From contig JAULSN010000003.1 of NCBI GenBank assembly GCA_033439765.1, positions 2,542,001 to 2,606,000 on the forward strand: a DNA stretch of 64,000 bases, read 5' to 3'. The first letter of the stretch is position 1. Each line of letters begins with the position of its first letter. The position numbers were made by a program, and so were the translations under genes. This stretch comes from Lasiosphaeria ovina (Eukaryota > Ascomycota > Sordariomycetes > Sordariales > Lasiosphaeriaceae). Shown here one piece after another: positions 24,086 to 36,114 of the stretch. The notes under the pieces were generated by a model. The model saw nothing but the letters and a program-made list of their open reading frames with translations, searched no databases and was not told where the DNA came from.

Positions 24086-25168
24086 CTGCAGACACCGAAA
24101 CAGGTGTCCCTCAAAGGTCAGGGACTGAGATTGAAGGGCTCTGTACCGTTAAAACAGTGTTTCTGGCGGATGTAGATGAAAGCAAGCTACGAATTGCGTG
24201 GAAGAGTGATACGGCTGGTAGGAAATGGGCTAGGTGTTGGAAATGTCATTTCTTATAACTTTGTCGGTTCATAGTTGCAGTTGATGTCGGTATGGACAGG
24301 GATGGTATATGTGACATATGTTCATATGGCGTGCTGCATGCACCAACCCAAAGCAAGCCGTGCCCCCGGGATTCAAGTCTTTATCTGCAGGAAGGCGTAG
24401 CAGCTATCGATTACGGCGAGGATCGCTCATGATGTCAGGCGAGTCTAGACCCTTGGGCGGGCGGCTACGGGACATGGAGGTTGGGGGGTGGGCTTGGCTA
24501 CGACAGTGTGCCGAGGCTAGTGGCGATACCGGGGAACCTTTTTGCTTTTTTCGTCTGGTGGGTATCAATATCAGAGCATATTCCAACGTGGGGGTGCCTG
24601 TTTCGGAAATAGGCGTCCTTTCCGCAATGTGTTGTGCTGTATTTGGTTGACAGCGCGGAAGCGATTTTTTTTCCCGGTGGTATCGTGATTTCTACCCGCA
24701 TGAGACGATTAAATTCCGCCTTGAGAGTCGTGAGAGAAACAGCACTAGTAAATAATACTTGGAGGTACCTGTGTTAAGCGAGTGCCAAATGTCGCCAAGC
24801 ATGCTGGGACACGATTGCGAAGACAAGATGAATGGACCGAACGTGTAGATAACCTCGCCACGGCCAATGGATTACAAACTCGCCAATATTCTTGGCGCCG
24901 CTCCTAGATGTCCGGGCTTTGATGTCGGCGATTAGGTTCAAGTTTTATTGTCCATTGTCGCTCGTCCATTTCGTGTCCGGATCGCGCACGTCTTGCATTC
25001 GTGCGTCAGCGACCCATGAGATGACACCATAACATGGCAGCAACCCCGCGACTCCATATGTCCGACCTGACATCGGATTTAAGGTTCAAGGAAAGACGCC
25101 ATTCATTCGATAGCTGAGGCAATATTCCATTCCTGGCTTTTCCACAGGGTACAATGCGTTCGGCATGA
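24086..25168. other. Intergenic, no gene seen
   Basis: Contains the upstream region of the MFS gene and the 3' flank of the GH71 gene. No coding or RNA signature was found. Confidence 0.55.
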
Positions 25169-26535
25169 TCAAAACCGAATGGATTCGACAACGAGATATG
25201 CCATTATAATCGCCAGCAGAGGGGCCAGCTGAATTGACGATGCAGGTCTTGTCTTGGCACCTAAAGAGGAATCGTCAGAAACATTCTTCGGGGGGACTGT
25301 CAGGTAGATTGAGGCATAATTGAAGTTGATCTGGGGTCACAGTCAGCCATATGCACTCGGCTATCCAGGGAAAGTCAACTGCGGGGACCTATCATCTTAC
25401 CACGTCGTCCAACGCAGGGCAGGTTTTAGTGATTGGGGGTCCACGTGCGGTCTCGCCTCCCATGCTAATTTTCAGGTTTCCCGCCTCGTAGTTGAGGTCA
25501 TCGAACGGAACCTGGAAGTGCTGCGGTGGCCCTGCAGCAATGTCAAGCGTCTGCGACGCCCGACCCAGGGAGACGGTCAAGGACGTGTTCTGAGCGGAGA
25601 CGGCGATAATATTGATAGCGTCATTCACGCCTGCCTTGGCCGACATGTTGCCATGCTGTCCCCACACCGTTCCTCCGTCGGCGCACTTGCTCATGTTTGC
25701 CGGCGTGATTCGGCAGTAGGCGATTGCCGTTCCCGCCCCCATGGACTTGGGAAGGGCGACTTCCTCTCTGCCAGCCTTGTATGCTGCAATAAAGTACGGC
25801 AAAATGGCCTTGAATCCCGCGTGTGACATACCGGAGACGTAGGATAGCGCTTCAGCAATGACCTGCTGCGGGCGGTTATCGGCAAGGTAGTGTGACTCTT
25901 CAAAATCGTTGAAGCTGATGATCTGGATCATGTCGGGCATGATATCGATGTCCTGCCTCCATCGATCGAACCAAAACCTATCGCTCGATGCATACCAGTT
26001 CTTTTCCAGCTCCGGTACTCCTGACAATCCATTCAGTGACCAGTCGGGGACCAGGAAGATGTCGCCATCAACCTTGGACCGGACCCGTTTCCAGTCGTTC
26101 GCAAATAACGCCCCCTCAAAGGTGTCCACTGGCGGCTTGCTATCGACTTTGAACTGGGCTGGTTCCTCTTTCAACACTCTGGTCAAGTTCGCGATGGCGT
26201 CGACAGTCCAATTTCCAGCGGCGGCGAAGTCGAAAGACAGGAATACCGAGAAGTTTCCGAGCTCGGAGGCCGTCCCATACGCATTGCGGAGTGCAGTCAC
26301 GGAAAAACTGTCGTTTGCTCCAATGTTTAGGGAAAATCCATCAATTGCAGCGTCTTGGGCGACTTTGATGTCTTCTTTCCATGTTTGCGGTGATTGATTG
26401 AGAGAGAGTCCAACCTACGGGCGCGCGCCGGCCACCAAACGCCAGGTGTTCCACTTTCGTACGCACCATGTAATGGGCAAAGACGGTTTTCGGGAGCACT
26501 ATCTTGTGTGCAATTATGTTGGCTTGACACTTGTC
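25169..26535 (-). CDS. GH71 family alpha-1,3-glucanase (mutanase), 5' end unresolved
   Basis: Exons visible are about 26535-26467, 26414-25401 and 25330-25169, with introns 26415-26466 (donor GTGCGT) and 25331-25400 (donor GTAAGA), all in phase. The protein begins recognisably at KTVFAHYM|VG, continues with KEDIKVAQDAAIDGFSLNIG, then FLVPDWSLNG and NDFEESHYL, all features of GH71. The tail INFNYASIYLTVPP is followed by a hydrophobic stretch (LAPLLAIIMAYL) that could act in membrane or GPI anchoring. GH71 enzymes hydrolyse alpha-1,3-glucan in fungal walls or mutan. No ATG with a signal peptide precedes the first exon: an in-frame stop lies just upstream and I found no convincing upstream exon. 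The gene may be N-terminally truncated or may have a small unseen exon. Confidence 0.78.
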
Positions 26536-28008
26536 ACTTGATAGTTAGAATCCTGGCCGCTCGACCGTCGCAGAGTAGCATCACAAGGAGCTCAAGACGC
26601 AAGACTAGTGCGGATCATCAAGTATTATGCCCGCCAGCAGAGCACCACTTCCTGCCCCACCTCGACCTGCTTTTTGTTCTCGTCCGAACTTTACTGTCCT
26701 GTCCAGGCAACGAGTCCTATTTCATCCTGTCCTCAACTTTCGCCCATGGCGCCTACAATCACCGATAACCAAATACCCCACCAGGTACGCCTCTAGAGCC
26801 ACACCTAATTTTCGCGATCTGTGGAGGTGGAAACCACGAGCACCTCTACACTCTGCTAGCCGCCCCAGAGGAGAAGTGCCCACGACACGATACAGTGTGA
26901 TAACTCACCCTACAGTCGTTGGGAAAATTTTCCACGTGTCCACATGTTAACTAGTGTGTTGGTCGTTAGCCAAGGCGGGACGGTGGGCTCTTGAAGGAAA
27001 CCATCCCGCAGGCTCGGGCCGGAGGTGGAGGTCGGTGTCGCCTGAACCTGAACGGTCGGCGTTAAATGCCTGATTCTCTTCCGAAAGGGATTCGCTTGGT
27101 GATCAGCGACCATCAGCTCCTCCGACCGCCAAAACACAATGGTGCGAGAGTCTAAAATCGCACGCGTTAAACGGCGTAGAACGAAGGCTTTAGAGTTTTT
27201 GAATGACCCATACGGAGTGGAGACGACGGGGTCGTCCTGCCCATGTCGAACCATGCCAAGAACCGCGGCGTCTGGGCGGGATTCGTCCAAGACGTTGTCG
27301 CACTAGCCGGCGTATAAGGTCAGAAAGGCCGAATCACAAAATGATGCCCTTTGGGGGGCCGATTTTTGAGCTGTGGCGAGATTTGAATCGTCTAGGCGCC
27401 TTGTTGTTCTGATGTCAGCTACCAATCCAGATAGCAATGGGACGGAACGGCCGAGAAGACGAAAATGACGTGAAGTTGGAGGGTGGAGTCATCCTGGCCA
27501 CGACCTTTCCAAGTTTGTCCTAAGCGAAAGCTTAATCACGAGAAATCAACGGTCGCCGCTCCCGGAAGCGGTTAAGTGGCAAGACCCTGCATATCTCCTT
27601 GTCGGCGCCCTGGGTCAAAAGCTACCCCATCGGCCAATACTCGCGAACCAAGTACCCCGATATGGAGGTGTGAGGGTCTCCGAATAACCGTGTCAGTAGC
27701 GGATACGGGAACCCCGGCGATATTTCTCTTGCCCATTGACCACCAATATTATGGGACAAGCACCTATCTTTATTCCTGTTCAGAACTGCGACATTTGAAA
27801 GGGGCCGAGAGTGGGTGCAATGACTTCGCTTAAAACATGAAATCCAGATATGTGGATGTTGCCAGATAAGAAAAAAAACCCGACCGATTTCTAAGAATTA
27901 ACTCGAAGCCGCAGAGACTCCATCCGCTCGATCCTAGAAAAGGAGGATATCAGGTTAGGTCCACCAAAGTATCGTTTCCTACCACAATTCCCTCGTAGCC
28001 ATCTCCAA
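26536..28008. other. Intergenic, no gene seen
   Basis: A minus-strand frame of 126 codons (26910-27290) shows no family motif. The rest contains only short frames. Confidence 0.5.
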
Positions 28009-31000
28009 CTAACCAAACTCATTGATATCGCCCATGTCCTCCCCATCGATGTCCAACATTAAACCGTGCCCTTCCCCAACTATTTCTTCCCATGTCAATA
28101 CCTCTGGTTCCACTGTGAATGCGTCTTCCTGCAGCGCCTCCCCATTGATGTCTAACATAAAACCGCCCCCCTCCCCAACTACTTCGTCCCATGTTAATAC
28201 CTCTTCTTTTAACAATGCGAATGCCTCTTCTTCTAGTGCCCCCCCATCGACGTCGAACATAAAACTGTCCTCCGCCTGCATGATCGGCAGACGGCGCTCA
28301 GGCTGCCGCCTCTCCCGGCCAGCAGCGGCGGCATGCCCAGCCGAGCGGCGCACCTGCCGCCGGGACTTGGCGAGAGCCGCGGCAAAGTGCGCCTCCCTCG
28401 CGGCTCTGTGACGTCGCACGCCGTCTTCATCGTCAGAGCCGGCTGGACGCGAGCCCCCGCGGCTGCCGCGCCCGGAGCCTTGCGAGAAGATATCGTCCAG
28501 AGGATCGGGCTGCTGAGCTCCGCCATGTCGCCGCCGCTTCCGCGACCCTCTGCCGGCCTCCGGCGACGACGACAACGACTGCTCGTCCTCGGAGCTGCTT
28601 TCCGCCCGTTCGCGTTTTCTTCCAGTTATGGTTGCTCTTTTCAAGTTACCTGTCGCTGCCCGTGCCGCCGGTCCTCGTCGACGTGTTGACCGACGTGGTG
28701 CCGCCTTCGCTGGCTGCTCAGCTGCGTCTTCCTCGGCCGCCGGCTCTTTGGTAGGTGCGTCGTTGTCTGCCGTCTCTTCTTCTTCTGCTGCTTTTTTTGC
28801 TGCCTTTTTGGCCGCTGCTGCCTTGTTGGCCGCTCTGGTTGCCTTGCCCTTTGCGATCCTGTTATCTCTTGCTGCCTTCTTGGCTGCTTTGGTTGCCTTG
28901 GCCTTAGCTTGCCCCTTCTCTCGTGCTGTCATGTTTGCTTCTTTTGCATTGGCCTCGACTTCGGCGGGCCCCGGTGATGGATTACCGGCCTGTGCATTGC
29001 CGGCTTTTGTCGCGGCCTTCTTGGCCGGAGCTTTCTTCCTCGGTCGTGGAGGGGGTGGAGGAGGGGGTGGAGGAGGAGGAGGAGCAGCGGGGGCAGCAGC
29101 TCCTGGTCGTCCTGCCGCCGCTGCAGCCCGCGCCGCTTCAGCCCGTGTGACACGCCGGGTACCTGTATTTACAAGAGCAGGGGTTACAAGAGCAGGGGGT
29201 ACAGGGGCAGGGAGAACAGGGGCAGGGGGTAAAGCAGCGGCGGGTACAGCAGCGGGCTGCTTTTTTTTCTGTCCCCCTTTTCTCTTACTGGGCCCCGGTT
29301 GCTGCTCATCCTCTGACGGCTCATCCTCTGACGGCTCATCCTCTGGACGCTCATCATCTGGCGGCTCATCCCTTGGAGGCTCATCCCCTGGCGGCCCATC
29401 TTCTGGCGCCTGCTGAGATGCCTGTCCTGATACATTTTCCTGAGACGGGCCGTTGTCCCGCTCTTTCCCCTTTCCTTTTCCCTGTGCCCTTTCCTGTTTA
29501 GCTTTCCGAGCCGCGATGCGCTGCCTTTCTAGCTGGATTTCACTAGCGGACGTAAGATGGGAGAAGCGTATAGGTCCACGCTCCGTTTCTTCGATCTCCA
29601 GCTCCTCCTGTTGTTCCTTCTCAGCTTGATCAAGCCAAGGATTGGGTCCTTCATTTTTCCAATACTTTCGCTCCCAAGGTCGAACCTTATCGTCCAACAA
29701 TCTATCTTCGGGGATATCGGCCCCTCTGGTTCGGTCCTCTGTGGTTTGGTCCCCTTGTTTTGGGTCCCATCTGGTTGGGTCTCGGATTTTCTCTCCCTTG
29801 GGGTGACTAGATCTGAAATCCTGAGTTTCTACCGACCACCCCTCTGCATTTGTCGGACGCTGGCCACCGATAGGTTGCTCTCTTGGACCGTCTTGTCGCG
29901 GAACGACATCATCCATTGGCTGCTGATTATTATCCGCTGGAATTGTTCGTGCCGGTGCCCCGGAACCACCTCCCCGCACCCTTTCTTGAACGCTGAGGTG
30001 AGGCGGAGGGGGCTGGTCTCTCGCCTGCTGTTGGGTAGCTTTGTTCCCGGCGGCTCGCTGGGTTGGAGACTCGTCGTCAGGGTGTGAGTGGCGACTTCTG
30101 CGGCCACTTGTGGTTGGAACTTCCGGAGTTGGCCGATTGGAACCGTGTCTCGGCTGGGGGGCTGGGGTCGGAGCGCGTCCAGCTCCTTTGGTGGTGCCAG
30201 TTCCCCTCCTGCGCCTGGAAGGGTTGGCTTGGCGTTGTGACTCGGGGTCTGCGGGTTGGGAGTGTTGTGACGGGGGGCCTCCATCACCTCCTGAATCACC
30301 ATTTCCCTGGCCACCGCCTTGCCCCCCTGGCGTATGGGGCTCCGGCAAGTTATCGGAACCGTTCCCGGGCTCGGATTCGGACCGATGCGGGGGTATATCA
30401 CCCGACTGGGATGGACTCCTACCTCGTTCGGGGTAAGCAGCTGCCTGGCGTGGAATCCGATCGCGTGGCTGGGATTCGTAGTCTGACCAGTCGAAGGACG
30501 CATAGCTTGGTATGGACTGGCTTCTATCTTCCCTGCGGTCCCGACCTGGAAGCTGTTGACCTCTGTTTCTGCCGCCACAGTCGGCGCCCGATGGACCACC
30601 CGACTCCTGGCCTCCAGGCTCGAGAACAGACCCCGGCAAGAGAGGGATGGTCTCTCCCTCGATGTACGGTTCTATCCAGTAGGGTCCTCCGACGTGTCCG
30701 TCCAAGGCCCGCCTGGCCTCGGCCTCGGCGTTTGGAGAATCTGCCCCGCACGGAGGCTCCCAGAGCCGGAACCGGCGCTTCTGGTTCGGCTGCGCCCACG
30801 ACACATGGCCTCCATGCTCCTTGACCATCAGCTCAGCCCCCATCCATTCGAATTCATGTACGCGCTGGGTTGCTATAGGCACGACCGTATCGATGAGGAA
30901 GTCGATCCCAGGCACGCGGTCCCGCATTTCTGGGTTCGTGAACTGCTTGGGCGGCCCAACCTGCAGTTCTTTTATTTCCCACGTCTTGAGCACGCGGTGC

Positions 31001-32223
31001 AGTTCGGCGCTGTACGGCGACACCGTCTTCCCTGTGTCCCACTTCCAGTGATTCAACTGGTAGCTGTCCAGGCGGCTCATAAGATCAACGTCGTAGTCCT
31101 CGGTGGGGCTGTGTGGGTGCTGTGTTGTGTACGTCACCAGCTTTCGGAGCACGCAGCCCAGCATGTGCATGTCCTGCCAGATGCCCGGTGCTGCATTCTC
31201 GCTCGGTGGGGAGGTTCTCGGCGACTCGTTCCACCACTCCTCCGGGTCCGTCTCCAGGTTGGCCCTGCTAAACCCCGTCAAAACAACCTCCGGGAGGCAC
31301 CATTTATGGACGTTGTCGCAATCCTCGTCATCTTTTCCAAATCGGAGCAAGACGCACCCGTCGTGAATGTCGCGGTGTATGATAGGCACCCAGTCACTCC
31401 TTCGCTCTGGTTTCCTGTCTTTGTCGTCGAGCTCCTCGCGCGTCAGACCCGTGTGCAGGAAGATGAGAGCCCGGCCAAGCTGCTCGGCGATGTGCCACAC
31501 AAAGTACTCGGGGACGTGGCGCTTCTCGTGCCGGAAGGCTTCGATCAGCTCGCCCAGCGTGCCGCTGTGGTTGAACGAATAGTACAGCGACAGGACCTGG
31601 ATGTCGCCGTTTTCGCCAATGTCCTGCTGCTCTCCGTTGGGGAAGTAAATTTGATGTATTTTGGGGAAGTAGGGCTCTTCAGGCAGCCGCACCTCGATGA
31701 ATTCGCTCTCATGCTCATAGCGTGCGAAGCGCAGATCCGACGGTACTGGAGACCTGAAGTTGTGGGATATGCTGTTCGGGTCCTTGGTGCCATCTTCCGT
31801 CACGGAGTAGGAATGCCGCAGTAGGCGCTTGTTGATGACAACCTCGCCCCAATAACCTATCTTCACTACCCGGTAGATATTCCGGCCGCTGCCGCGAATT
31901 GGATCCAGCAGAAGATACACATTGTCAGGTTCTTCGAGCGAGCCGTCCCTGAGAATATTGCCTTCGTCAGTTTACGTTTCATTGGCCTTCTCTACTCGTT
32001 CCTGGTACAACTCTGACCTAAACTTGACACATATTCTTTGGGACTCATCCGATTTGAACTCATCCGACTTGGCCTCATCGGAGTTGGACTCGGAGTTGGA
32101 CCCATCCAACTCTCTGGGTGACTCCTTTCGTCTTGTTTTGGAGCCGGCGCCACCCGAATGCTGGGATCGAACATCCCCCCTATTCCTCGATTCATTACGG
32201 ACAATGGGGTTACGAGTACTCAT
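28009..32223 (-). CDS. Large pseudokinase-like protein with acidic, Ala/Lys-rich and repeated C-terminal modules
   Basis: The main frame 31971-28009 is open. An N-terminal stretch from ATG 32223 is in the same frame but separated by TAA 31972-31974. A 60-nt intron with a weak donor (GTACCA) and acceptor CTCAG, or a 27-nt one starting GTAAAC, would remove the stop; otherwise it is a nonsense codon. With the 60-nt intron the protein has 1,384 residues. The kinase-like part shows YFVWHIAEQLGRALIFLH, IIHRDIHDGCVLL and VVLTGFSRANL. HRD is present, but the catalytic-loop Asn and the DFG Asp are replaced and no glycine loop is seen, so it looks catalytically dead. A 450-residue charged disordered region follows, then DEPP/DEPS repeats, poly-Pro and an Ala/Lys-rich segment. 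The last 85 residues hold three imperfect repeats of [FL]M[FL]D[IV][DN]G. Function unknown; nuclear location is possible given the basic tracts. Confidence 0.7.
29303..29407 (-). repeat. 15-bp coding minisatellite, about seven units
   Basis: Imperfect 15-bp units of the type gctcatcctctgacg encode D/E-E-P-[PS]-[DRE] pentads in the pseudokinase-like protein. Sequence divergence grows toward one end, as in a repeat array that expanded by slippage. Confidence 0.75.
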
Positions 32224-33226
32224 GATTGAGGGTCGTCCAGGAACTGTGGGAAATGTCGAGTCGGCCGGAGCCTGGGTTGGCTTCGACTGAATCTGCCAGG
32301 TGATGTTACAGTGAAACGTCAATCGTTCACTCGCTGGCCTGTTTCTGAACGCCACTATGTGTACATTTTCAACTTGTATTCGCCAACAGTACCATCTTTG
32401 CTCTTCATTGTTCCCGCCACCGACGTGCCGCTTCCGGATCCAGGACGGCCAGCTGCCACCGCCTCGACAAAGACTCGCTTGGCAGCACATGAAAGACCAA
32501 GGTCGCCTTGGTGTCGAGCTTTATAACAAGCATGGTACGAACAAAGAGCATAATTCGAGCAACACAACGCAGGCACCGTTCAACAAATGCAGGTTTTGCA
32601 GCGAGAAGCAAGCATCGGAGTACCCTATGATCCGTTCCATCCAATTTTCACGATAATTACGATGAAAAATACCACCTTAATCGCCATTTTCATTCGCCTA
32701 GTTCTTTCCTGGTTGAGGCATTTTATGCACCCAGTCTCTTCCGTTTTCCAATGTCGGTATATCTACCCTCTCCCCCTGCGCTTTCAGCTGTGATTTAATC
32801 GCACTTCTGTATTGACCCGATTAAGTCCCAATTGGTCTCATGAACGAATATAAACGTTACAAAACCCTAGTGATATGCAATTTGGGGCAGCCACTGTGAC
32901 CTTGCAGCCTTGTAACCAGGGCCGTATCAATAGCACTCAGGCCGAGGAACTCGGTTCAGCCGGCGCATTCGTGTCACGGCGGCCGCACATACCCCAGATA
33001 ATATTCGGATGGGGAAAACACAATTGCACTACACACTACGCACCTTCCGGGCGCCTGGCAATTTTCGTGGACCCCAGGCTGACGTGTGGGGCGTGTGACG
33101 TGCGGCCGGCCGCTCTCTCCCGGTCTTCCCCACGGCCATGTCCGGCTCCAGCTGTGTTGTAGCGACTCGGGCCGAACCACAACACCTTTCTGCATCTCAA
33201 AACAGCTCCAGGAACAACGCCAAAAA
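32224..33226. other. Intergenic, no gene seen
   Basis: Holds the divergent upstream regions of the pseudokinase-like gene (-) and the alpha/beta hydrolase gene (+). AT-rich between 32640 and 32880. Confidence 0.55.
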
Positions 33227-34745
33227 ATGGGCTCCGTCGCAAAACACCACTTCTACATCGAGGACGCGCTGCTGCGGCCGGCGGTCCACCACCAGTCCTT
33301 CGAGAAGCTATGGGAGACCAAATGGAAGGCGCCCGTAAGCCCCCATCCCGTGTCCCGGCCGGCTATTACTGCGGGTATTGGCTGATAGACCTCAAAGTGC
33401 CAGATGGGTATCTACCCGTTCATGTTTGGCAGCATCGTCGACTTTGAGCCCGTGGCACAGGCCATCATCGATGTAATTAGGCCCACTACCTCTTTCTCGA
33501 GAGGGAAGATTTACTGACAAGTAAGCAGAAAGGACTGAAGGAGCCGTACGACTGGGACGAATACGCGCAAATGTTCTTCCCCAAGGCCCAGGAGCTGGCC
33601 CGCATCGCCGAAGAGGCTGAGCGGGCGGGCCAGAGGGACAAGGCGTGCGAGTACTACCTGTATGCTGTCCCGTGGCCGACCTGCATTGTCGAGTTTGACA
33701 AACCACGTGCTGACTGGCGCCCGCGTTGATGTAGACGGAGTTCGGCAGTCTACCGCATCGCCCGGTTCCCGGCCCCGCGCTCCCAGCAGCAGCGGCTTGC
33801 CTGGAAGGCAGGCAAGGAGGTCTTCTACAAGGGCGCCGCGTGAGTATTCATCAGCCATTCCGTCTATTTGTCGTCGGAGCAACTAGCTAATCAAATGGCA
33901 GGCTCATGGAGCACCCCATCAAGGAGGTGCTCATCCCGCACGCACACCGAGTCAACGGAGAAGGCGACGTCATCCCCGTCAACTTTCTCGTGCCGCCCAG
34001 CGCATCGACCGCGTCTCCTTGCCCGCTACTGATCATCTTCACGGGCCTGGACGGCTACCGCACCGAGCTGGCCGTGTGGCAGCGCGGGTGGCTGGACAAG
34101 GGCGTGGCGACGGTCGTGGTCGAGATCCCCGGGACGGGCGACTCACCGGCGCTGGCATCAGACCCAAAAAGCCCGGACCGGCAGTGGTCGTCGGTGCTGG
34201 ACTGGGTGGCGACGCAGCGCGAGGTGGACGCCCAGAAGGTCGTCATGTGGGGGTTCTCGACGGGCGGGTACTACGCGCTACGGGTGGCGCACACGCACGC
34301 CAGCCAGCTGCTGGCCAGCGTCAGTCTCGGCGGCGGCGCGCACCACATGTTCGACGCCGCGTGGCTGCGGCGCGTCAACGCGCTCGAGTACCCGTTCGAC
34401 CTGGCAGACACGCTGGCGCACAAGTTCGGGTACGCGGACCTCGACACGTTCGTCGGCGAGGCCGGCAAGTTCTCGCTGCTCGACGACGGCACGCTCGACG
34501 GGCGCGCCGGCTGCTGCCGCGTGCTGCTCGTCAACGGCAACGACGACGAGATCTTCCCCATCGACGACCTGTTCGTGGCCCTCGAGCACGGCGCCCCCAA
34601 GGAGGCCCGCATGGTCCGGGGCAAGAAGCACATGGGCGAGCCCGACAGCTTCTTTGTCATCCTGCGGTGGATCCACGCCCTGCTGGGCCTCGACGGCGAC
34701 ATCATGCACCAGCTGCGGCTGCTGCCGAGCAAGGTAAGGTTCTGA
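33227..34745 (+). CDS. Alpha/beta hydrolase (FrsA / DUF1100-like)
   Basis: Five exons, 33227-33334, 33398-33472, 33529-33659, 33735-33839 and 33902-34745, give 420 residues, all in phase. Family signs are WKAPCQMGIYPF at the N-terminus, YYLRSSAVYRIARFP, then FLVPPSA and LLIIFTGLDGYRTE. The nucleophile elbow is GFSTGGYYALR, an acid loop is LLVNGNDDEIFP, and the catalytic His is in GKKHMGEPDSF. The helical N-terminal domain followed by the hydrolase core resembles the 2,6-dihydropseudooxynicotine hydrolase / FrsA group, several members of which act in fungal secondary metabolism; the substrate here is unknown. No signal peptide is seen. The codons just before the stop (AAG-GTAAGG) also look like a splice donor, so an additional 3' exon is possible. 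Confidence 0.85.
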
Positions 34746-35303
34746 TTGGTGTCAGGTCCCGCTGGCCAGGGAGACGGGATGGGGCTATTTGGAGGGGCGG
34801 GGAAGGATCGACGGCCTCCAAAAAGGATAGACCGGTGCCTAATTCTAGTTGGAGCCTCACGTAAGACAACATGCTGTCACGTACAACACGGTGGCGAAAA
34901 GGTGGCGAAAGCCATCGCTTTTCTCGGATGGAAGACGGAACGACGTAAGCCTGTAAGGTTCTGATTATTACCAGTCCGAGCACGCCAATACATATGCCCT
35001 AGGCCGTTATCGGTGTGGATGCAAAAGCCATCTTCAGATGCGGCGAGTCCGATTGCTTGACACATCCAGACATATAATGATCAATAATGAAACCTCAATC
35101 GGTTCCTCGGCCTCGCATTCCCTCCGAAATGGAGGAAGCTGTGACATCATGGGCAGGTCACAGCCTGTCGATTACGCTGGAAGAGGATAAAGGGAGTTAT
35201 CCGCCTACTTGTTCGGGGTTGCCTTTTTTCCCCTTTCCAGTACAGCCAACGCCGTCTCTCAACCCCACAGACAACTTTCTCGCATCATCCGCACCAAAAC
35301 ATC
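34746..35303. other. Intergenic, no gene seen
   Basis: A 14-bp direct repeat (gtaaggttctgatt) occurs at the end of the hydrolase gene (34734-34747) and again at 34953-34966. The last 150 bp are the promoter region of the small secreted protein gene. Confidence 0.5.
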
Positions 35304-35693
35304 ATGTACTTTTCCAAAGCCTCCCTGTGCTTCGTGCTCAGCGCAGCTGCCATCCGCCTGGCCATGGCGTTCCCCGATAACGCCCACCTCACCAAGAGAC
35401 AAGATTGGGATCCCAACGGCATTATCTGTGATGGCGATAGCGGTGCGTAAAAAGATGATCTCCCTTCAGGTTATCCATTCATCAATAGAGCGAGCACCGA
35501 TCAACTAACAACACCACGGTGTCTTCTTGTCGGCATAGACTGTACCACGCCCGGTTACCCCTATTGCCGATGCGGCAACGTCGTCTTCGGCGGTGTGGTC
35601 GGCCAGAACCCCGTCTATACGTATCTCTGCGCCAGCCACTGCGGTGCCGATGGCTGCATTCCCGACTGCGAAAACTGCCTGCCATGCAGCTAA
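35304..35693 (+). CDS. Small secreted cysteine-rich protein, copy A (effector-like)
   Basis: Two exons, 35304-35442 and 35539-35693 (intron 96 bp, donor GTGCGT), give 97 residues. An N-terminal signal peptide of about 21 residues is followed by a short pro-segment (FPDNAHLTKR) ending in a Kex2-type KR site. The mature part starts QDWDPNGIICDG and carries ten cysteines arranged C, C, C-x-C, C-x3-C, C-x3-C-x2-C-x2-C. The whole mature protein is only about 62 residues, so it should be compact and disulphide-rich. Copy B (41095-41590) has the same length, intron position, pro-site and cysteine pattern. I recognise no named family. Such proteins are typically effectors, antimicrobials or surface proteins. 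Both copies lie on the plus strand and flank a HET-like gene. Confidence 0.85.
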
Positions 35694-36114
35694 AGAAGGG
35701 GTGTTCTGTCCTTCTTTTCGACATTGATGATCTCGTGTGGTTACGGCATGGGCTGCCAGACCCTCGGCAGAAGCTTTACTTGGCGGCAGCCCAGGGGAGA
35801 GCTGTAATTGCTCGTTGGGAGCATAAGTGCGATTATATCCAAGTTGTTCAGAGTATTTCATTCGTCAATTCAAATTTTCCGGGTTAATTATGCTGTGACA
35901 TCTTTTGTGAGTGAATTATCATTCAACTTCGAAAGTGAATGTCTTGGTTGTGCCATGAACCAACTAATGCTTGATAGCCTTATCAGTGGGTAATGTTCTT
36001 GACCTCTAGCTAGAGATTGGCCTATAGTTGTGACTGAGATAGATTAAATGGTATAGATTTTGCGAGCAGCCCCCAAAGTCGAAATCTCCTCGATACTGAA
36101 CAGCGGTTGAATCG
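35694..36114. other. Intergenic, no gene seen
   Basis: The 3' flanks of copy A (+) and the HET-like gene (-). AT-rich, with no feature recognised. Confidence 0.55.

Noticed and set aside
26910..27290. 126-codon minus-strand frame
   Set aside because: No recognisable domain or intron structure; composition looks random.
30556..31824. 422-codon plus-strand frame opposite the pseudokinase-like gene
   Set aside because: It is the antisense shadow of a GC-rich coding region; the protein has no family features.
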